The notes under the pieces are model-generated. The model ran no database searches and was not told the DNA's origin. It saw nothing but the letters and a program-made list of their open reading frames with translations. This document shows positions 7,623-16,703 of a stretch of 64,000 nt of DNA, in pieces. Both the position numbers and the translations under genes were made by a program. The first letter of the stretch is position 1. Each line of letters opens with the position of its first letter. Location: positions 1,948,001 through 2,012,000 of the forward strand of contig NZ_CP082333.1 of the NCBI RefSeq assembly GCF_019890935.1, in the 5' to 3' direction. This stretch comes from Exiguobacterium acetylicum. Its GTDB lineage: Bacteria > Bacillota > Bacilli > Exiguobacteriales > Exiguobacteriaceae.

Positions 7623-8507
7623 CTATACACCAGTTGTCGGAGTGAGTCGACTTAACCAACTTTTCCAAGATTGATCGTCTGCACCAAGTAAATGTGGACC
7701 ATACCGTTCCGGCAGCTGATCGACCGCATAACCTCCAAGACCAATCTCAAGATCCGGAAAATCAGCCATCAAACGTGCCAGCGCTTCATCGAGCAACGGT
7801 AAATGATCCGATAACGTGCAGGAAAGAATAACGGCTTTCGGTTGTAGCTGGTGTGTGACCGTCACTAAGTCCTGAACCGGTATACCGGAACCGAGGAAAA
7901 TGACATCAAATCCAGATTGACGTAAGTAAAGCGTGAAGAAAAGTAGTCCGAGTTCGTGTTCTTCTTCCGGCGCGCAGACACAGACGATTCGCGGTAAAAA
8001 TGGATTGATCGGCATCTGTAACGACAGTGTCGAGAGACGGGCTCTCAGAAATGCCGTCGCAAAATGCTCATGCGCAATCGTGATCTCACCCGACTCCCAC
8101 TTTACTCCGATTTCATGCAAAAGTGGACCGACGATGTCCTGAATGACTTTATCGAAGCTAAACATCGAGAATGCTTTATTCATGATGTCATGCGCATGTC
8201 GTTCTTCAAAGTTCGTCAATGCCTGGAACAACTGATCTCGCAGTTCGACTCCGTAATCGTGCGGTACCTCAGCCCGATTAACAGGCATCTCATACAACTG
8301 GATTGCTTTAGAGACAGACAATCCCTCTTTTTGTTTATCGACGATCCAGCGTAATTTCGCGACGTCGTTATCACTATAGATGCGATGTCCGGATTCACTT
8401 CGATCCGGATCAAGCACCTGATATCTCCGCTCCCAAGCACGAATGGTCGTCGGGTTGAGTCCCACTAACGCAGCGACTGCTTTGATATTATATTTCCCAC
8501 GATCCAT
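7623..8507 (-). CDS. MerR-family regulator with cobalamin-binding domain (CarH/LitR-like)
   Basis: A 294 aa DNA-binding regulator. Residues 5-72 form a MerR winged helix-turn-helix (YNIKAVAALVGLNPTTIRAW...GHRIYSDNDVAKL). Residues about 85-165 form a four-helix bundle with W137 and E147-H148 spaced as Wx9EH. The C-terminal half is a Rossmann-type B12-binding fold with E-x-H-x-x-G at residues 182-187 (EEHELG). Those two motifs together define the adenosylcobalamin-dependent photoreceptors CarH and LitR, which repress carotenoid or light-response genes in the dark. The first motif fits light sensing and the histidine fits the lower axial cobalt ligand. No carotenoid gene lies nearby, so its targets are unknown. 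It sits between the small membrane gene and the MecA-type gene, absent at this position in B. subtilis. Confidence 0.85.
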   Translation of the reverse strand: MDRGKYNIKAVAALVGLNPTTIRAWERRYQVLDPDRSESGHRIYSDNDVAKLRWIVDKQKEGLSVSKAIQLYEMPVNRAEVPHDYGVELRDQLFQALTNFEERHAHDIMNKAFSMFSFDKVIQDIVGPLLHEIGVKWESGEITIAHEHFATAFLRARLSTLSLQMPINPFLPRIVCVCAPEEEHELGLLFFTLYLRQSGFDVIFLGSGIPVQDLVTVTHQLQPKAVILSCTLSDHLPLLDEALARLMADFPDLEIGLGGYAVDQLPERYGPHLLGADDQSWKSWLSRLTPTTGV

Positions 8508-8578
8508 GCATCGTGCCTCCTTCCCCTTCCTTTCTAGTATACGCTGAAAGGAAAAAAATCTCCGTTCACAATGTGCCC

Positions 8579-8773
8579 TTACATCATGAAACCGATGGAG
8601 ACGAAGGCGATGATGATCGTGATCATGAGCACCGTCAGCGTGATCGCTAGCGGATTTTTTCGAAATGGTTGTTTTAATCGCTCATTTCGAACGTGTTCGA
8701 TACGCGAAGAACGCGGTGGCAATGACTGATCCTCTTCGTTCTGATGCAACCGTCTCTGATCTTGTTTACTCAA
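8579..8773 (-). CDS. Small single-pass membrane protein of unknown function
   Basis: A 64 aa product with a polar, charged N-terminal part (residues 1-41, many Arg, Gln and Glu) and one C-terminal membrane segment (LAITLTVLMITIIIAFVSIGFM). The likely topology is cytoplasmic N-terminus with a C-terminal anchor. The position just downstream of recS corresponds to ypbD-ypbE in B. subtilis; YpbE has a similar charged N-terminus and one membrane segment but continues into a LysM domain. There is no LysM-coding sequence after the stop in any frame, so if related this is a shortened form. That link is only a guess. A ribosome site (AAGGTGATGAAC) precedes the ATG. Confidence 0.6.
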   Translation of the reverse strand: MSKQDQRRLHQNEEDQSLPPRSSRIEHVRNERLKQPFRKNPLAITLTVLMITIIIAFVSIGFMM

Positions 8774-8816
8774 TGTTCATCACCTTTTCTTGAAAAATAT
8801 AACGATATTGTCTAGT

Positions 8817-10247
8817 TTACACCGAATCTGGTGATGAAAAAAAGACTTGTTCTAGACGCAATTTCCAATCTACCGGTTGATGCGTTCTTCTCTGCACTGG
8901 ACTTTCCCACTCAATCGTTCCACATACATCACAACAACGCGGTTGTATGATTGCCTGCTCATCAAAATGATGCAATAACATTGAACGGCGACATTCGTTC
9001 CGGTGAACGTAGTCCATCATCTGGTTGACCTCTTGTCGTTTCAATTGTTTACGTTCCGTTTGCCACTGGATGATTCGTTCTTTCGACCACCCATTCTCGA
9101 GTTGTGATTTGAGTAAGCGGTATGCCGGATCTTCCGGATTAAGACGAAGACGACTTTCCATCTTGACATAGGATTCGCCTTGATTCATTCCTTGTTGCAA
9201 TTGATCGATCCACAAGACGGGGGCATATTGCGTGTCAATCAAGTACGTCTTTAATTGTTCATCTTGAGCAGCGTAAAGTAAGATCGCAGTCGCCTCTTTA
9301 CCGTCACGTCCGGCACGTCCGACTTCCTGCATATAGGCTTCAATCGTCGCAGGCATCGTATAGTGAATGACCGTCCGAACGTTGCCTTTATCGACACCCA
9401 TTCCGAATGCACTCGTACACACGAGACAATCAATCTCATCATGAAGAAACTGCTGTTGAACAAGCTGGCGATCTTCTATCGTCAACCCAGCATGATAATA
9501 GGTCGCGCCGTCAATGATTTCAGCAATTCGTTCCGCTTCTTTACGAGTCGTCGTATAGATGACGCATGGGCGAACAATGCGTTTCATCCACCGATTGACT
9601 GCCGTATCCTTTTCTTCTCGATCAACGCGATCGACAACATATTGGATTTCTGGTCGGTTGACAGAACGACGGATGATTTGTGGATCGTGCATACGCAATT
9701 GTGTTCGAATATCTTGCTCAACAGCACGCGTCGCTGTCGCCGTTAAGGCAAGACATGGCGGAAGGCCAAGTTCTTGTCGAATGTGACCAAGTCTTGCATA
9801 CTCCGGTCGAAATTCGTGTCCCCATTGGGAGATACAATGCGCTTCATCGACGACGAAGAGCGCGATCTTGACCTGTTTTAGCCGAGCCCGAATCTGCGGC
9901 AGCGCCAGTTGCTCCGGTGATAAGTAAAGATATCGTAGATGTTCGAGTACAGATAAAATCTGTTCCTTTTCTTCTCGTGTCTCGACAGAAGTTAATTTAG
10001 CGACAGATCGCTCTCCTCTGCGCTTGATTTGCATGACCTGGTCTTCAATCAACGAGAGTAACGGAGACAAAATCAACGTCAGCCCTTCATTTTGTACATA
10101 CGAAGGAAATTGATAACAAACAGACTTTCCTCCACCTGTCGGCAAAATTGCTAGTGTATCTGTTCTGTTTAGGATGGAATCGATGATTTGGCGTTGTCCA
10201 GGTCGAAATGCTTCGTAGCCAAAATAACGATGCAATAACGCTTCCAT
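8817..10247 (-). CDS. recS: ATP-dependent DNA helicase, short RecQ family (RecS type)
   Basis: A 3'-5' superfamily 2 helicase of 476 aa acting in DNA repair and recombination. Walker A is LPTGGGKSVCYQ near residue 35, the DExH box is VVDEAHCISQWGHEF near 130, and the second RecA domain has CTSAFGMGVDKGNVR and VGRAGRDG. A C-terminal zinc-binding part (Cys..CC..C near residues 425-450) ends the protein. There is no HRDC domain, which makes it the short form called RecS (YpbC) in B. subtilis, where ypbB also lies directly upstream. The start at 10247 has GGGAGGGG upstream and overlaps the end of ypbB, so the two are translationally coupled. A second, longer RecQ could exist elsewhere. Confidence 0.87.
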   Translation of the reverse strand: MEALLHRYFGYEAFRPGQRQIIDSILNRTDTLAILPTGGGKSVCYQFPSYVQNEGLTLILSPLLSLIEDQVMQIKRRGERSVAKLTSVETREEKEQILSVLEHLRYLYLSPEQLALPQIRARLKQVKIALFVVDEAHCISQWGHEFRPEYARLGHIRQELGLPPCLALTATATRAVEQDIRTQLRMHDPQIIRRSVNRPEIQYVVDRVDREEKDTAVNRWMKRIVRPCVIYTTTRKEAERIAEIIDGATYYHAGLTIEDRQLVQQQFLHDEIDCLVCTSAFGMGVDKGNVRTVIHYTMPATIEAYMQEVGRAGRDGKEATAILLYAAQDEQLKTYLIDTQYAPVLWIDQLQQGMNQGESYVKMESRLRLNPEDPAYRLLKSQLENGWSKERIIQWQTERKQLKRQEVNQMMDYVHRNECRRSMLLHHFDEQAIIQPRCCDVCGTIEWESPVQRRTHQPVDWKLRLEQVFFSSPDSV

Positions 10248-11269
10248 TAAATCCCCTCCCATTTACTACGTGCTAACACCAATCGAATTTGAAAATAAGA
10301 TATCTCGGATTGCATCTCACTCTTGATCCGTTTCAGCGCGTAGGTTCTAAGTCGCTGTGCAATCTGTCGTACCTCTTCTTGCTGAGATGGCATGACAAAA
10401 TAATCCAGTGGAAACGAAGGAGCATACATCGCAATCTCAACGAGATGGTCTTCCATCGTACTATTTTTTAATCGTCTTCGGATCGCAACCGCTTCAACAG
10501 ATAATCCCTGTTGTAATAACTCCCATGTCGTTTGCGCAGACTGCGTCATTTTTGACGTGTGTAGATCAGCGCCTATTTGCTTTAGAAGTGGTGTCTTTTC
10601 TAAGTCATCGATGCAGTTTCGCCAAGCGATCGTAAATTCATATTGGACACTCTCCACGTCCGTTTTCATCATTTGAGCTAATTGCGGATAAGACCATCCT
10701 GCTTGCACGCCAGACAAGCGGTAACTAATCAATGTCGCATCTCGCTCTGATAAGCGCTCAAGGAGAAAAATCAACTCTTGCTGCATATGACGTAACCATT
10801 CCGCTCGATTCGAGATGGTCGGAAGAACACTTTTTACCCATTCGCGAACGATGGTTTCCTGTTGCACAGGTATGAACGGTTGTTTTGCTTCCAAACAAAC
10901 CATCGTTTGAACCAAAAGGCTGAGACGTTTCCACATCACCTCAGCATAACCGCGAAGTTCACCACCTAGTTGATCAATGATCGCACGATCCGTTTGCTCT
11001 ACTAGTCGCGCACCTTCGTGCGTCAGTCGCAGTGTCTCTTGCCGCTCAATCCAATTCTTCTGCGCAAGTTCAGCCAAGATTGTTTCGAATCGCTGTTTAC
11101 TGACTAATACAGTACCGAATACCGACTCTAAATCATAAAAATGAGCATCTTGCAGAGAAGTCGCTGATTTCTTTCCTTGAAAAACATGATAAAGACTCCG
11201 GTCTGATCGTTCATTTCGAAGGCGCTGAATCGATTCCAGAAAAATACGCTCGAGTAAAGAAATTTCCAT
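10247..11269 (-). CDS. ypbB: YpbB-family helix-turn-helix protein
   Basis: A 340 aa protein of unknown biochemical role that nearly always precedes recS in Bacillales. The N-terminal part (LLERIFLESIQRLRNERSDRSLYHVFQGKKSATSLQDAHFYDL) matches the YpbB opening. Residues around 290-310 form the C-terminal helix-turn-helix that resembles the RecQ-linked HTH (TWELLQQGLSVEAVAIRRRLKNSTMEDHL). The stop overlaps the recS start, so the pair probably works together in DNA repair; this is inference from gene order. No catalytic motif was recognised. The gene heads a leftward run (ypbB, recS, small membrane gene, CarH-like gene, MecA-type gene) in which I saw no clear terminator until 6.9 kb. Confidence 0.78.
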   Translation of the reverse strand: MEISLLERIFLESIQRLRNERSDRSLYHVFQGKKSATSLQDAHFYDLESVFGTVLVSKQRFETILAELAQKNWIERQETLRLTHEGARLVEQTDRAIIDQLGGELRGYAEVMWKRLSLLVQTMVCLEAKQPFIPVQQETIVREWVKSVLPTISNRAEWLRHMQQELIFLLERLSERDATLISYRLSGVQAGWSYPQLAQMMKTDVESVQYEFTIAWRNCIDDLEKTPLLKQIGADLHTSKMTQSAQTTWELLQQGLSVEAVAIRRRLKNSTMEDHLVEIAMYAPSFPLDYFVMPSQQEEVRQIAQRLRTYALKRIKSEMQSEISYFQIRLVLARSKWEGI

Positions 11270-11408
11270 ATGTCACGCTCCCTCCTGTTGATGTCGTTTG
11301 CCAAATCAAAGATGATATTCCATTCCTGTTTCATCGTTACGTTTTAGAGAGGCCGTTTGCGGGCATGTGATGATATATACATTTTCTGCTGTCACTTGTG
11401 CTTCGTCA

Positions 11409-11437
11409 TTGAAATGCAACGATGAGTCCGATACAAT
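11409..11437 (+). promoter_or_regulatory. Probable sigma-A promoter of the ferredoxin gene
   Basis: TTGAAA and TACAAT with a 17-base spacer, 61 bases before the ATG at 11498. Confidence 0.65.
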
Positions 11438-11482
11438 GACATATAGATGAGAACAGCGTGTTTCAATAATGTTTTCGTATAG

Positions 11483-11746
<264 letters not shown>

Positions 11747-11751
11747 GTGCA

Positions 11752-11789
11752 TAAAAAAAGATGTTTCCTCGCGAAGCATCTTTTTTTAT
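11752..11789 (+). terminator. Terminator of the ferredoxin gene
   Basis: AAAAAAAGATG and CATCTTTTTTT flank a GC-containing core (TTTCCTCGCGAAG), directly after the stop. Confidence 0.75.
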
Positions 11790-11822
11790 TGGACTTTTTC
11801 TCATTCAATCTATCAATCATCT

Positions 11823-11860
11823 AAAAAAAAACCGGACATCGCCAATTGGCAACATCCGGT
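11823..11860 (-). terminator. Terminator of the nucleoside importer operon
   Basis: On the minus strand, ACCGGATGTTGCCAATTGGC and its partner (to ACCGGA/TCCGGT) form a strong stem, followed by a run of eight or more T. It lies after the last permease gene. Confidence 0.85.
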
Positions 11861-11877
11861 CTATGATTAGTAAAAAT

Positions 11878-12837
11878 TTAGCGTTTTCCTTTGATATATG
11901 GTACACCGACAGCTTTTGGTGCATCCGCCCGACCAACGACACCAGCAAGTGCTAAGATCGTCAATAAATACGGCGCAATCAACAGATACACTTGTGGAAT
12001 TTGATCGAGTAACGGCAATTGCTGACCGATGATCGAAATCGCTTGAGCGAACCCGAAGAAGAGGGCTGCCCCCATGGCACCGAGTGGATTCCATTTTCCG
12101 AAGATCATCGCCGCAATCGCGAGGAAGCCTTGACCGAGAATCGTCGTCACACTGAAGTTCAATGAAATCGACGTCGCGTAGACAGCACCAGCAAGACCGC
12201 CGAAACCACCAGAGATCATGACGCCGATGAAACGCATCTTCGTGACGTTGATTCCCATCGTGTCCGCTGCCATCGGGTGTTCTCCGACAGAACGTAAACG
12301 AAGACCGAATGGTGTCTTGAAGATGATGTACCATGCGACGAACGCGAGAACGATCGCGATATACGATGTGTAGTAGACGTTCGCGAAGAACATCTTCAAG
12401 ACAGGAATATCGGACAAGAATGGCACGTTCTCTTTTGAAATCCGGTTTGGAATCGAATCCGTTTGTCCTTTATTGTAAAGCGCCCGGACGAGGAAGATCG
12501 CAAGACCGACTGCAAGCAAGTTGATTGCTACTCCAAGGACCGTTTGATCAGCCCGGAAAAGAATTGCTGGAATTGCAAGGAACAGTGAGAAAACTGCTCC
12601 GACGACGATCGCGATGAGCATAGCAAGCCAAGGACTCGCAGCACCCAAGCCCATTTTTGATAGAGTCAATGCCGTGACGACACCTGTGAAGGCACCCATG
12701 ACCATTAATCCTTCTAACGCGATGTTGACGACGCCAGAACGCTCACTGAAAATGCCGCCAAGTGCTGCAATGATTAACGGAGCCGAATAGGCGAGTGCGA
12801 TTGGCACGATGATATAAAGTACTTCAAGAAAGCCCAT
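11878..12837 (-). CDS. nupQ: Nucleoside ABC transporter permease (NupQ-like)
   Basis: Integral membrane permease of 319 aa, the second membrane subunit of a BMP-type nucleoside importer. It has about eight to nine hydrophobic segments and the family signatures ALGGIFSERSGVVNIALEGLMVMGAF near the start, GEHPMAADTMGINV in the middle, and SGGFGGLAGA further on (the permease-ATPase coupling region lies around these). It is the last gene of the operon and starts where the other permease ends. In B. subtilis NupNOPQ (YufNOPQ) imports guanosine; the substrate here is inferred from that and may be other nucleosides. It is followed by a strong terminator. Confidence 0.87.
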   Translation of the reverse strand: MGFLEVLYIIVPIALAYSAPLIIAALGGIFSERSGVVNIALEGLMVMGAFTGVVTALTLSKMGLGAASPWLAMLIAIVVGAVFSLFLAIPAILFRADQTVLGVAINLLAVGLAIFLVRALYNKGQTDSIPNRISKENVPFLSDIPVLKMFFANVYYTSYIAIVLAFVAWYIIFKTPFGLRLRSVGEHPMAADTMGINVTKMRFIGVMISGGFGGLAGAVYATSISLNFSVTTILGQGFLAIAAMIFGKWNPLGAMGAALFFGFAQAISIIGQQLPLLDQIPQVYLLIAPYLLTILALAGVVGRADAPKAVGVPYIKGKR

Positions 12838-13907
12838 TATTGACCGGCTCCTTTCGCTTTTTTAGATTCTTTCTTAACCGTGAACTTCTCGATGACGAGA
12901 CGAATCGCGTAACCTGAAGCCACGAAGATGATGATGAATGCGATGATGATTTTGATCAGTTCAGGCGGAATACCGATCTGTTGCATCGACAGACCACCGA
13001 TGTTAAGTCCCGCAAACAGTAACGCCGCAAGAACGACACCGATCGGGTTATTCGCCCCTAACAAGGCAACCGCGATTCCGTCGAACCCTACCCCAGTGAA
13101 GGACGCATTCAATGTCATGTTTTGGAACGTTCCAAGACCTTCCATCGCTCCAGCGAGACCTGCAAACACACCTGAGATAACGAACGATAGGATGATGTTT
13201 CGGTTAACGCCCATACCTGCATACTCTGCAGCATTTTTGTTAAATCCAACTGCTCGGAGTTCATAACCAAGCGTTGTTTTCCACAAAATGAACCAGAAGA
13301 CGAGAGCAGCGATGACAGCGATGAAAATCCCGTTATGCAAACGTGAAAAATCCGTCATCTCTTGTAAGAACGGTGACGCAAGGGATGCTGATTCCTTGAC
13401 TGACTCCGTCCGCTCGTTCGTAATTCCGATGACGTGACGTAAAATATCATTCGTCACATACAATGCGATATAGTTCATCATGATTGACGTGATGACTTCA
13501 TGCACATGGAACTTCGCTTTTAAGATACCAGGAATCGATGCCCAAAGTGCACCTGCCAAACCTGCTCCAATTAGAGCAAGCGGTAAATGAATCGCTGTCG
13601 GTAGATCAAACTCGATCCCGATCCAAACTGCGACCATCCACCCGACGAGAACCTGACCTTCGACCCCGATGTTAAAGAGTCCAGTCCGGAAAGCAAACGC
13701 GACCGCGAGACCGGCAAAGATCAAAGGTGCTGCTGCTCGTAATGTTTCACCGATGCTATATGGTTCGCCAAAAATACCATAGAATAACTGATCAAAACCG
13801 GCAATTGGATCGTACCCACCGATGAGCATGACGATCGCCCCAACGACCATTCCAAGGATGATGGAAAGAATCGGAATGAGGATGCCGTAAAAACGCTCTA
13901 ACTTCAT
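12837..13907 (-). CDS. nupP: Nucleoside ABC transporter permease (NupP-like)
   Basis: First membrane subunit of the BMP-type nucleoside importer, 356 aa with eight or so membrane segments. Diagnostic stretches are AFRTGLFNIGVEGQVLVG near residue 70, the EVITSIMMNYIA segment, the coupling region ELRAVGFNKNAAEYAGM, and GLAGAMEGLG. The ATG overlaps the stop of the ATPase gene by four bases, so the subunits are made together. The final 20 residues are polar and lysine-rich, in the cytoplasm. Identification of the family is firm; the substrate is inferred from the NupNOPQ system. Confidence 0.88.
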   Translation of the reverse strand: MKLERFYGILIPILSIILGMVVGAIVMLIGGYDPIAGFDQLFYGIFGEPYSIGETLRAAAPLIFAGLAVAFAFRTGLFNIGVEGQVLVGWMVAVWIGIEFDLPTAIHLPLALIGAGLAGALWASIPGILKAKFHVHEVITSIMMNYIALYVTNDILRHVIGITNERTESVKESASLASPFLQEMTDFSRLHNGIFIAVIAALVFWFILWKTTLGYELRAVGFNKNAAEYAGMGVNRNIILSFVISGVFAGLAGAMEGLGTFQNMTLNASFTGVGFDGIAVALLGANNPIGVVLAALLFAGLNIGGLSMQQIGIPPELIKIIIAFIIIFVASGYAIRLVIEKFTVKKESKKAKGAGQ

Positions 13908-15433
13908 GAATGACCTACCTCCTCTTTCTTACCGCCGGCCATCAAGAAGCCAAGCTCGATCTCATTCGTTTCTTTTGGATCCAAGAAGGCAACTGTTTTT
14001 CCTTCGTAAAGAACGGCAATCCGGTCTGATACTTGAAGAATTTCTTCGAGTTCGAATGAAATCAACAAGACAGCGCGACCTTTTTCGCGTTCGAGAACCA
14101 ATTGTTCATGAATGAACTCGATTGCTCCGACATCAAGACCACGTGTCGGCTGTGCTGCAATCAATAGGTCTGGTGAACGATCGACTTCACGCGCAATGAT
14201 CGCTTTCTGTTGGTTACCACCTGACAAGGCACGAGCAAACGTCTCTGGACTTGGAGTTCGGACGTCGAACTTCTCGATGAGCGTTTTCGCTTTTTCCATG
14301 ACTTGTTTATAGTTCATGATGCCTGCTTTTGAATACGGTTGTTTGTAGTACGTTTGTAAGACCATGTTATGTCCGATTGAATAATCGAGAACAAGTCCAT
14401 GTTTATGACGGTCTTGCGGAATATGACCGACACCTGATTCCGTCACTTTACGTGGCTTCAAGTTTTTGATCGACTTATTGTTGAGGAAGATTTCACCACT
14501 ATCCGCTTTACGAAGACCAGTAATGGCTTCGATCAATTCTGTTTGCCCGTTTCCGTCGATTCCGGCAATTCCGACGATCTCTCCAGCACGAATGTCGAGA
14601 TTTAAGCCATCGACGGCTTTGATACCGCGACTGTCCTTGACGACTAGATCCTTGATGTCGAGAACCAGTTCTTGTGGAGTTGCCTTGGAATACTCCGCAT
14701 TAAAGTTGACTTCACGACCTACCATCATTTCAGCAAGACGCGACTGTGTCATCGTCTCATCGATATCGACCGTTCCGATATACTTACCACGGCGAATCGT
14801 CGTACAGCGATCAGCTACTTCCATGATTTCCTTCAGTTTGTGCGTGATGAGGATGATTGATTTTCCTTCTGCAATCAAGCGATTCATGATTTGAATCAAT
14901 TCCTTGATCTCTTGTGGTGTCAAGACAGCAGATGGTTCATCGAAGATCAAGATGTCTGCACCACGGTACAACGTCTTTAAAATTTCAACACGCTGTTGCA
15001 TTCCAACTGAGATATCCTCGATTTTTGCATCAGGATCAACAGCAAGACCATACTGTTCAGAAATCTGGCGTACCTTCTCACGTGCAGTTGCACGGTCGAT
15101 CTTAATTCCGGCACGTGGCTCTGCACCTAAAATGATGTTTTCAGTAACAGTGAAATTTTGAACGAGCATGAAGTGTTGGTGCACCATACCGATTCCAAGA
15201 TCGTTCGCGACGTTCGGACTCGTAATATTGACTTTTTCACCACGTACACGAATTTCTCCAGCCTCAGGCTGATACAAACCAAATAAGACGTTCATCAGCG
15301 TCGATTTTCCGGCACCGTTTTCACCAAGTAAAGCGTGAATCTCACCTTTCCGAAGCTGGAGCGTGATGTTATCATTTGCGACGAAACTGCCAAACTCTTT
15401 TCTGATGTTTAGCATCTCAATGACGTATTCCAA
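13904..15433 (-). CDS. nupO: Nucleoside ABC transporter ATP-binding protein (two ABC domains)
   Basis: A 509 aa ATPase with two fused nucleotide-binding domains, as in sugar and nucleoside importers of the RbsA/NupO type. Domain 1 has Walker A GENGAGKST near residue 38, the signature ISVGMQQRVE and Walker B ILIFDEPSAVLTPQE. Domain 2 has a divergent Walker A (GIDGNGQTE), signature LSGGNQQKA and the LLIAAQPTRGLDVGA Walker B, where the usual acidic residue is replaced, so it is probably not fully active. The best start is TTG at 15433, behind GGGAGTGG; the ATG six codons later is possible. A terminator-like hairpin separates it from the lipoprotein gene upstream. Confidence 0.88.
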   Translation of the reverse strand: MEYVIEMLNIRKEFGSFVANDNITLQLRKGEIHALLGENGAGKSTLMNVLFGLYQPEAGEIRVRGEKVNITSPNVANDLGIGMVHQHFMLVQNFTVTENIILGAEPRAGIKIDRATAREKVRQISEQYGLAVDPDAKIEDISVGMQQRVEILKTLYRGADILIFDEPSAVLTPQEIKELIQIMNRLIAEGKSIILITHKLKEIMEVADRCTTIRRGKYIGTVDIDETMTQSRLAEMMVGREVNFNAEYSKATPQELVLDIKDLVVKDSRGIKAVDGLNLDIRAGEIVGIAGIDGNGQTELIEAITGLRKADSGEIFLNNKSIKNLKPRKVTESGVGHIPQDRHKHGLVLDYSIGHNMVLQTYYKQPYSKAGIMNYKQVMEKAKTLIEKFDVRTPSPETFARALSGGNQQKAIIAREVDRSPDLLIAAQPTRGLDVGAIEFIHEQLVLEREKGRAVLLISFELEEILQVSDRIAVLYEGKTVAFLDPKETNEIELGFLMAGGKKEEVGHS

Positions 15434-15457
15434 GAAAATCCACTCCCATGTTTAGTT

Positions 15458-15492
15458 TAAAAGGGGGAGCCGCAATGCTAGCGACCCCCGCT
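15458..15492 (-). terminator. Internal terminator or attenuator between lipoprotein and ATPase genes
   Basis: GGGGGTCGC and GCGGCTCCCCC pair around TAGCATT on the minus strand, followed by TTTTAAAC. It lies within the operon. Such hairpins commonly let the binding protein be made in excess over the transporter. Confidence 0.65.
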
Positions 15493-15499
15493 TTCATTA

Positions 15500-16573
15500 T
15501 TATTTCAGTGACGCTTCGTATTCTTTGTACTCGTCGTCTGTCGCTGGGACTTTGATGTCGCCATCGATGATTTGTTTTTTGTACTCTTCGACTTTGTCGA
15601 GCGCTTCTTTCGAAACGTTGTCTTTTGAAGGTGCGATATCAACACCGCCGTCTTTTAGACCGAATACAACTTCTTTACCAGCTGGGAAGTTGCCGTCTTT
15701 CGTATCTTTAGCGACTTGCTCAACTGCTGTATCAACACGTTTGACCATCGATGTCAATGTGACGTTCTCTGGCATACCTTCTTCGACTTGGTCACGGTCT
15801 ACACCGATGACCCAAACATCTTCACCGTTTTTCTTACGGTTTTTCGCTTCTGTGAATACCCCTTGTCCTGTACCACCAGCTGCGTGATAGATGACGTCGA
15901 CTTTTTTACCGTACATTCCTGAAGCGATCGCTTGTCCTTTTTCAGCAGCGTTGAAGTCTTCTGCATATTGAACTTCGATGTCAGCATCTGGATTGACTGC
16001 TTTAACACCTGCTTTGAATCCACTCTCGAACTTCTTGATCAAGTCAGAGTTAACGCCGCCGACGAATCCGACTTTATCTGATTTCGTCGTCAAACCAGCA
16101 ACGACACCAACGAGGAATGAACCTTCATTTTCTTTGAAGACGATTGACGCGACATTTTTTTTGTCAACGACTTGGTCAACGATTGCGAAGTTATTATCTT
16201 TGAACTGATCCGCTACTTTACCGATATCTTCAGCCATCAAGAATCCGATACCGAGAATCAGGTCGTATTTCGCACGTGCTAATTGCTGAAGGTTCGGTTG
16301 GTAATCCGATTGTTTTGCAGATTGAAGATATTTGTAGCCAGTACCTTCTTTTAAGTCGTTTTCTTTTCCGAACTTTTGGATACCTTCCCAAGCAGATTGG
16401 TTGAATGATTTATCATCCACGCCGCCTGTATCTGTAACCATACCTACTTTAAAGCCGTCTGATTTGCTGTCGCTACCTGAATCTTTCGAATCGTCGTTGC
16501 CACCACATGCTGCAAGGACCGAACTCATTGCTAAACCTGTTGCTGCTAATGCGAGAAGTGACTTCTTTTTCAT
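15500..16573 (-). CDS. nupN: BMP-family nucleoside-binding lipoprotein
   Basis: Substrate-binding lipoprotein of the importer, 357 aa from the ATG at 16573. Residues 1-22 are a lipoprotein signal peptide (KKKSLLALAATGLAMSSVLAAC) with the lipobox cysteine at about residue 22, and a Gly/Asp/Ser-rich linker follows (GGNDDSKDSGSDSKSDG). The mature part has the BMP/PnrA fold markers: VGMVTDTGGVDDKSFNQSAWEG, GIGFLMAEDIGKVA, SIVFKENEGSFLVGVVAG and YHAAGGTGQGVF. GGGG lies 12 bases upstream. The frame extends ten codons upstream to 16603, which I do not use. A cre-like palindrome lies in the upstream gap. A close paralogue is encoded on the far side of the GntR gene. Confidence 0.9.
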   Translation of the reverse strand: MKKKSLLALAATGLAMSSVLAACGGNDDSKDSGSDSKSDGFKVGMVTDTGGVDDKSFNQSAWEGIQKFGKENDLKEGTGYKYLQSAKQSDYQPNLQQLARAKYDLILGIGFLMAEDIGKVADQFKDNNFAIVDQVVDKKNVASIVFKENEGSFLVGVVAGLTTKSDKVGFVGGVNSDLIKKFESGFKAGVKAVNPDADIEVQYAEDFNAAEKGQAIASGMYGKKVDVIYHAAGGTGQGVFTEAKNRKKNGEDVWVIGVDRDQVEEGMPENVTLTSMVKRVDTAVEQVAKDTKDGNFPAGKEVVFGLKDGGVDIAPSKDNVSKEALDKVEEYKKQIIDGDIKVPATDDEYKEYEASLK

Positions 16574-16667
16574 CTGGAAAAATCCCCTTTCGAATATGGT
16601 CATACAAAGTTCAAGACTACGTCTAGCACCCGAGGCTGGCGATGAGGAGCGTTACGTAGGTTATGAC

Positions 16668-16681
16668 GGAAAGCGCTTTCA
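16668..16681 (+). promoter_or_regulatory. CcpA cre-like site upstream of the importer lipoprotein gene
   Basis: GGAAAGCGCTTTCA, with a perfect GAAAGCGCTTTC core. It differs from the cre consensus TGWAANCGNTNWCA at one defined position. It lies 95 bases before the lipoprotein start, in the gap after the GntR gene. Confidence 0.6.
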
Positions 16682-16703
16682 GTATTTATCCTAAAACAAT
16701 GGC

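Noticed and set aside
16614-16624. AGACTACGTCT inverted repeat upstream of the importer lipoprotein gene
   Set aside because: It resembles the GntR operators only in its half-site, and its spacing is one base longer with a different centre. I do not count it as a fourth operator.
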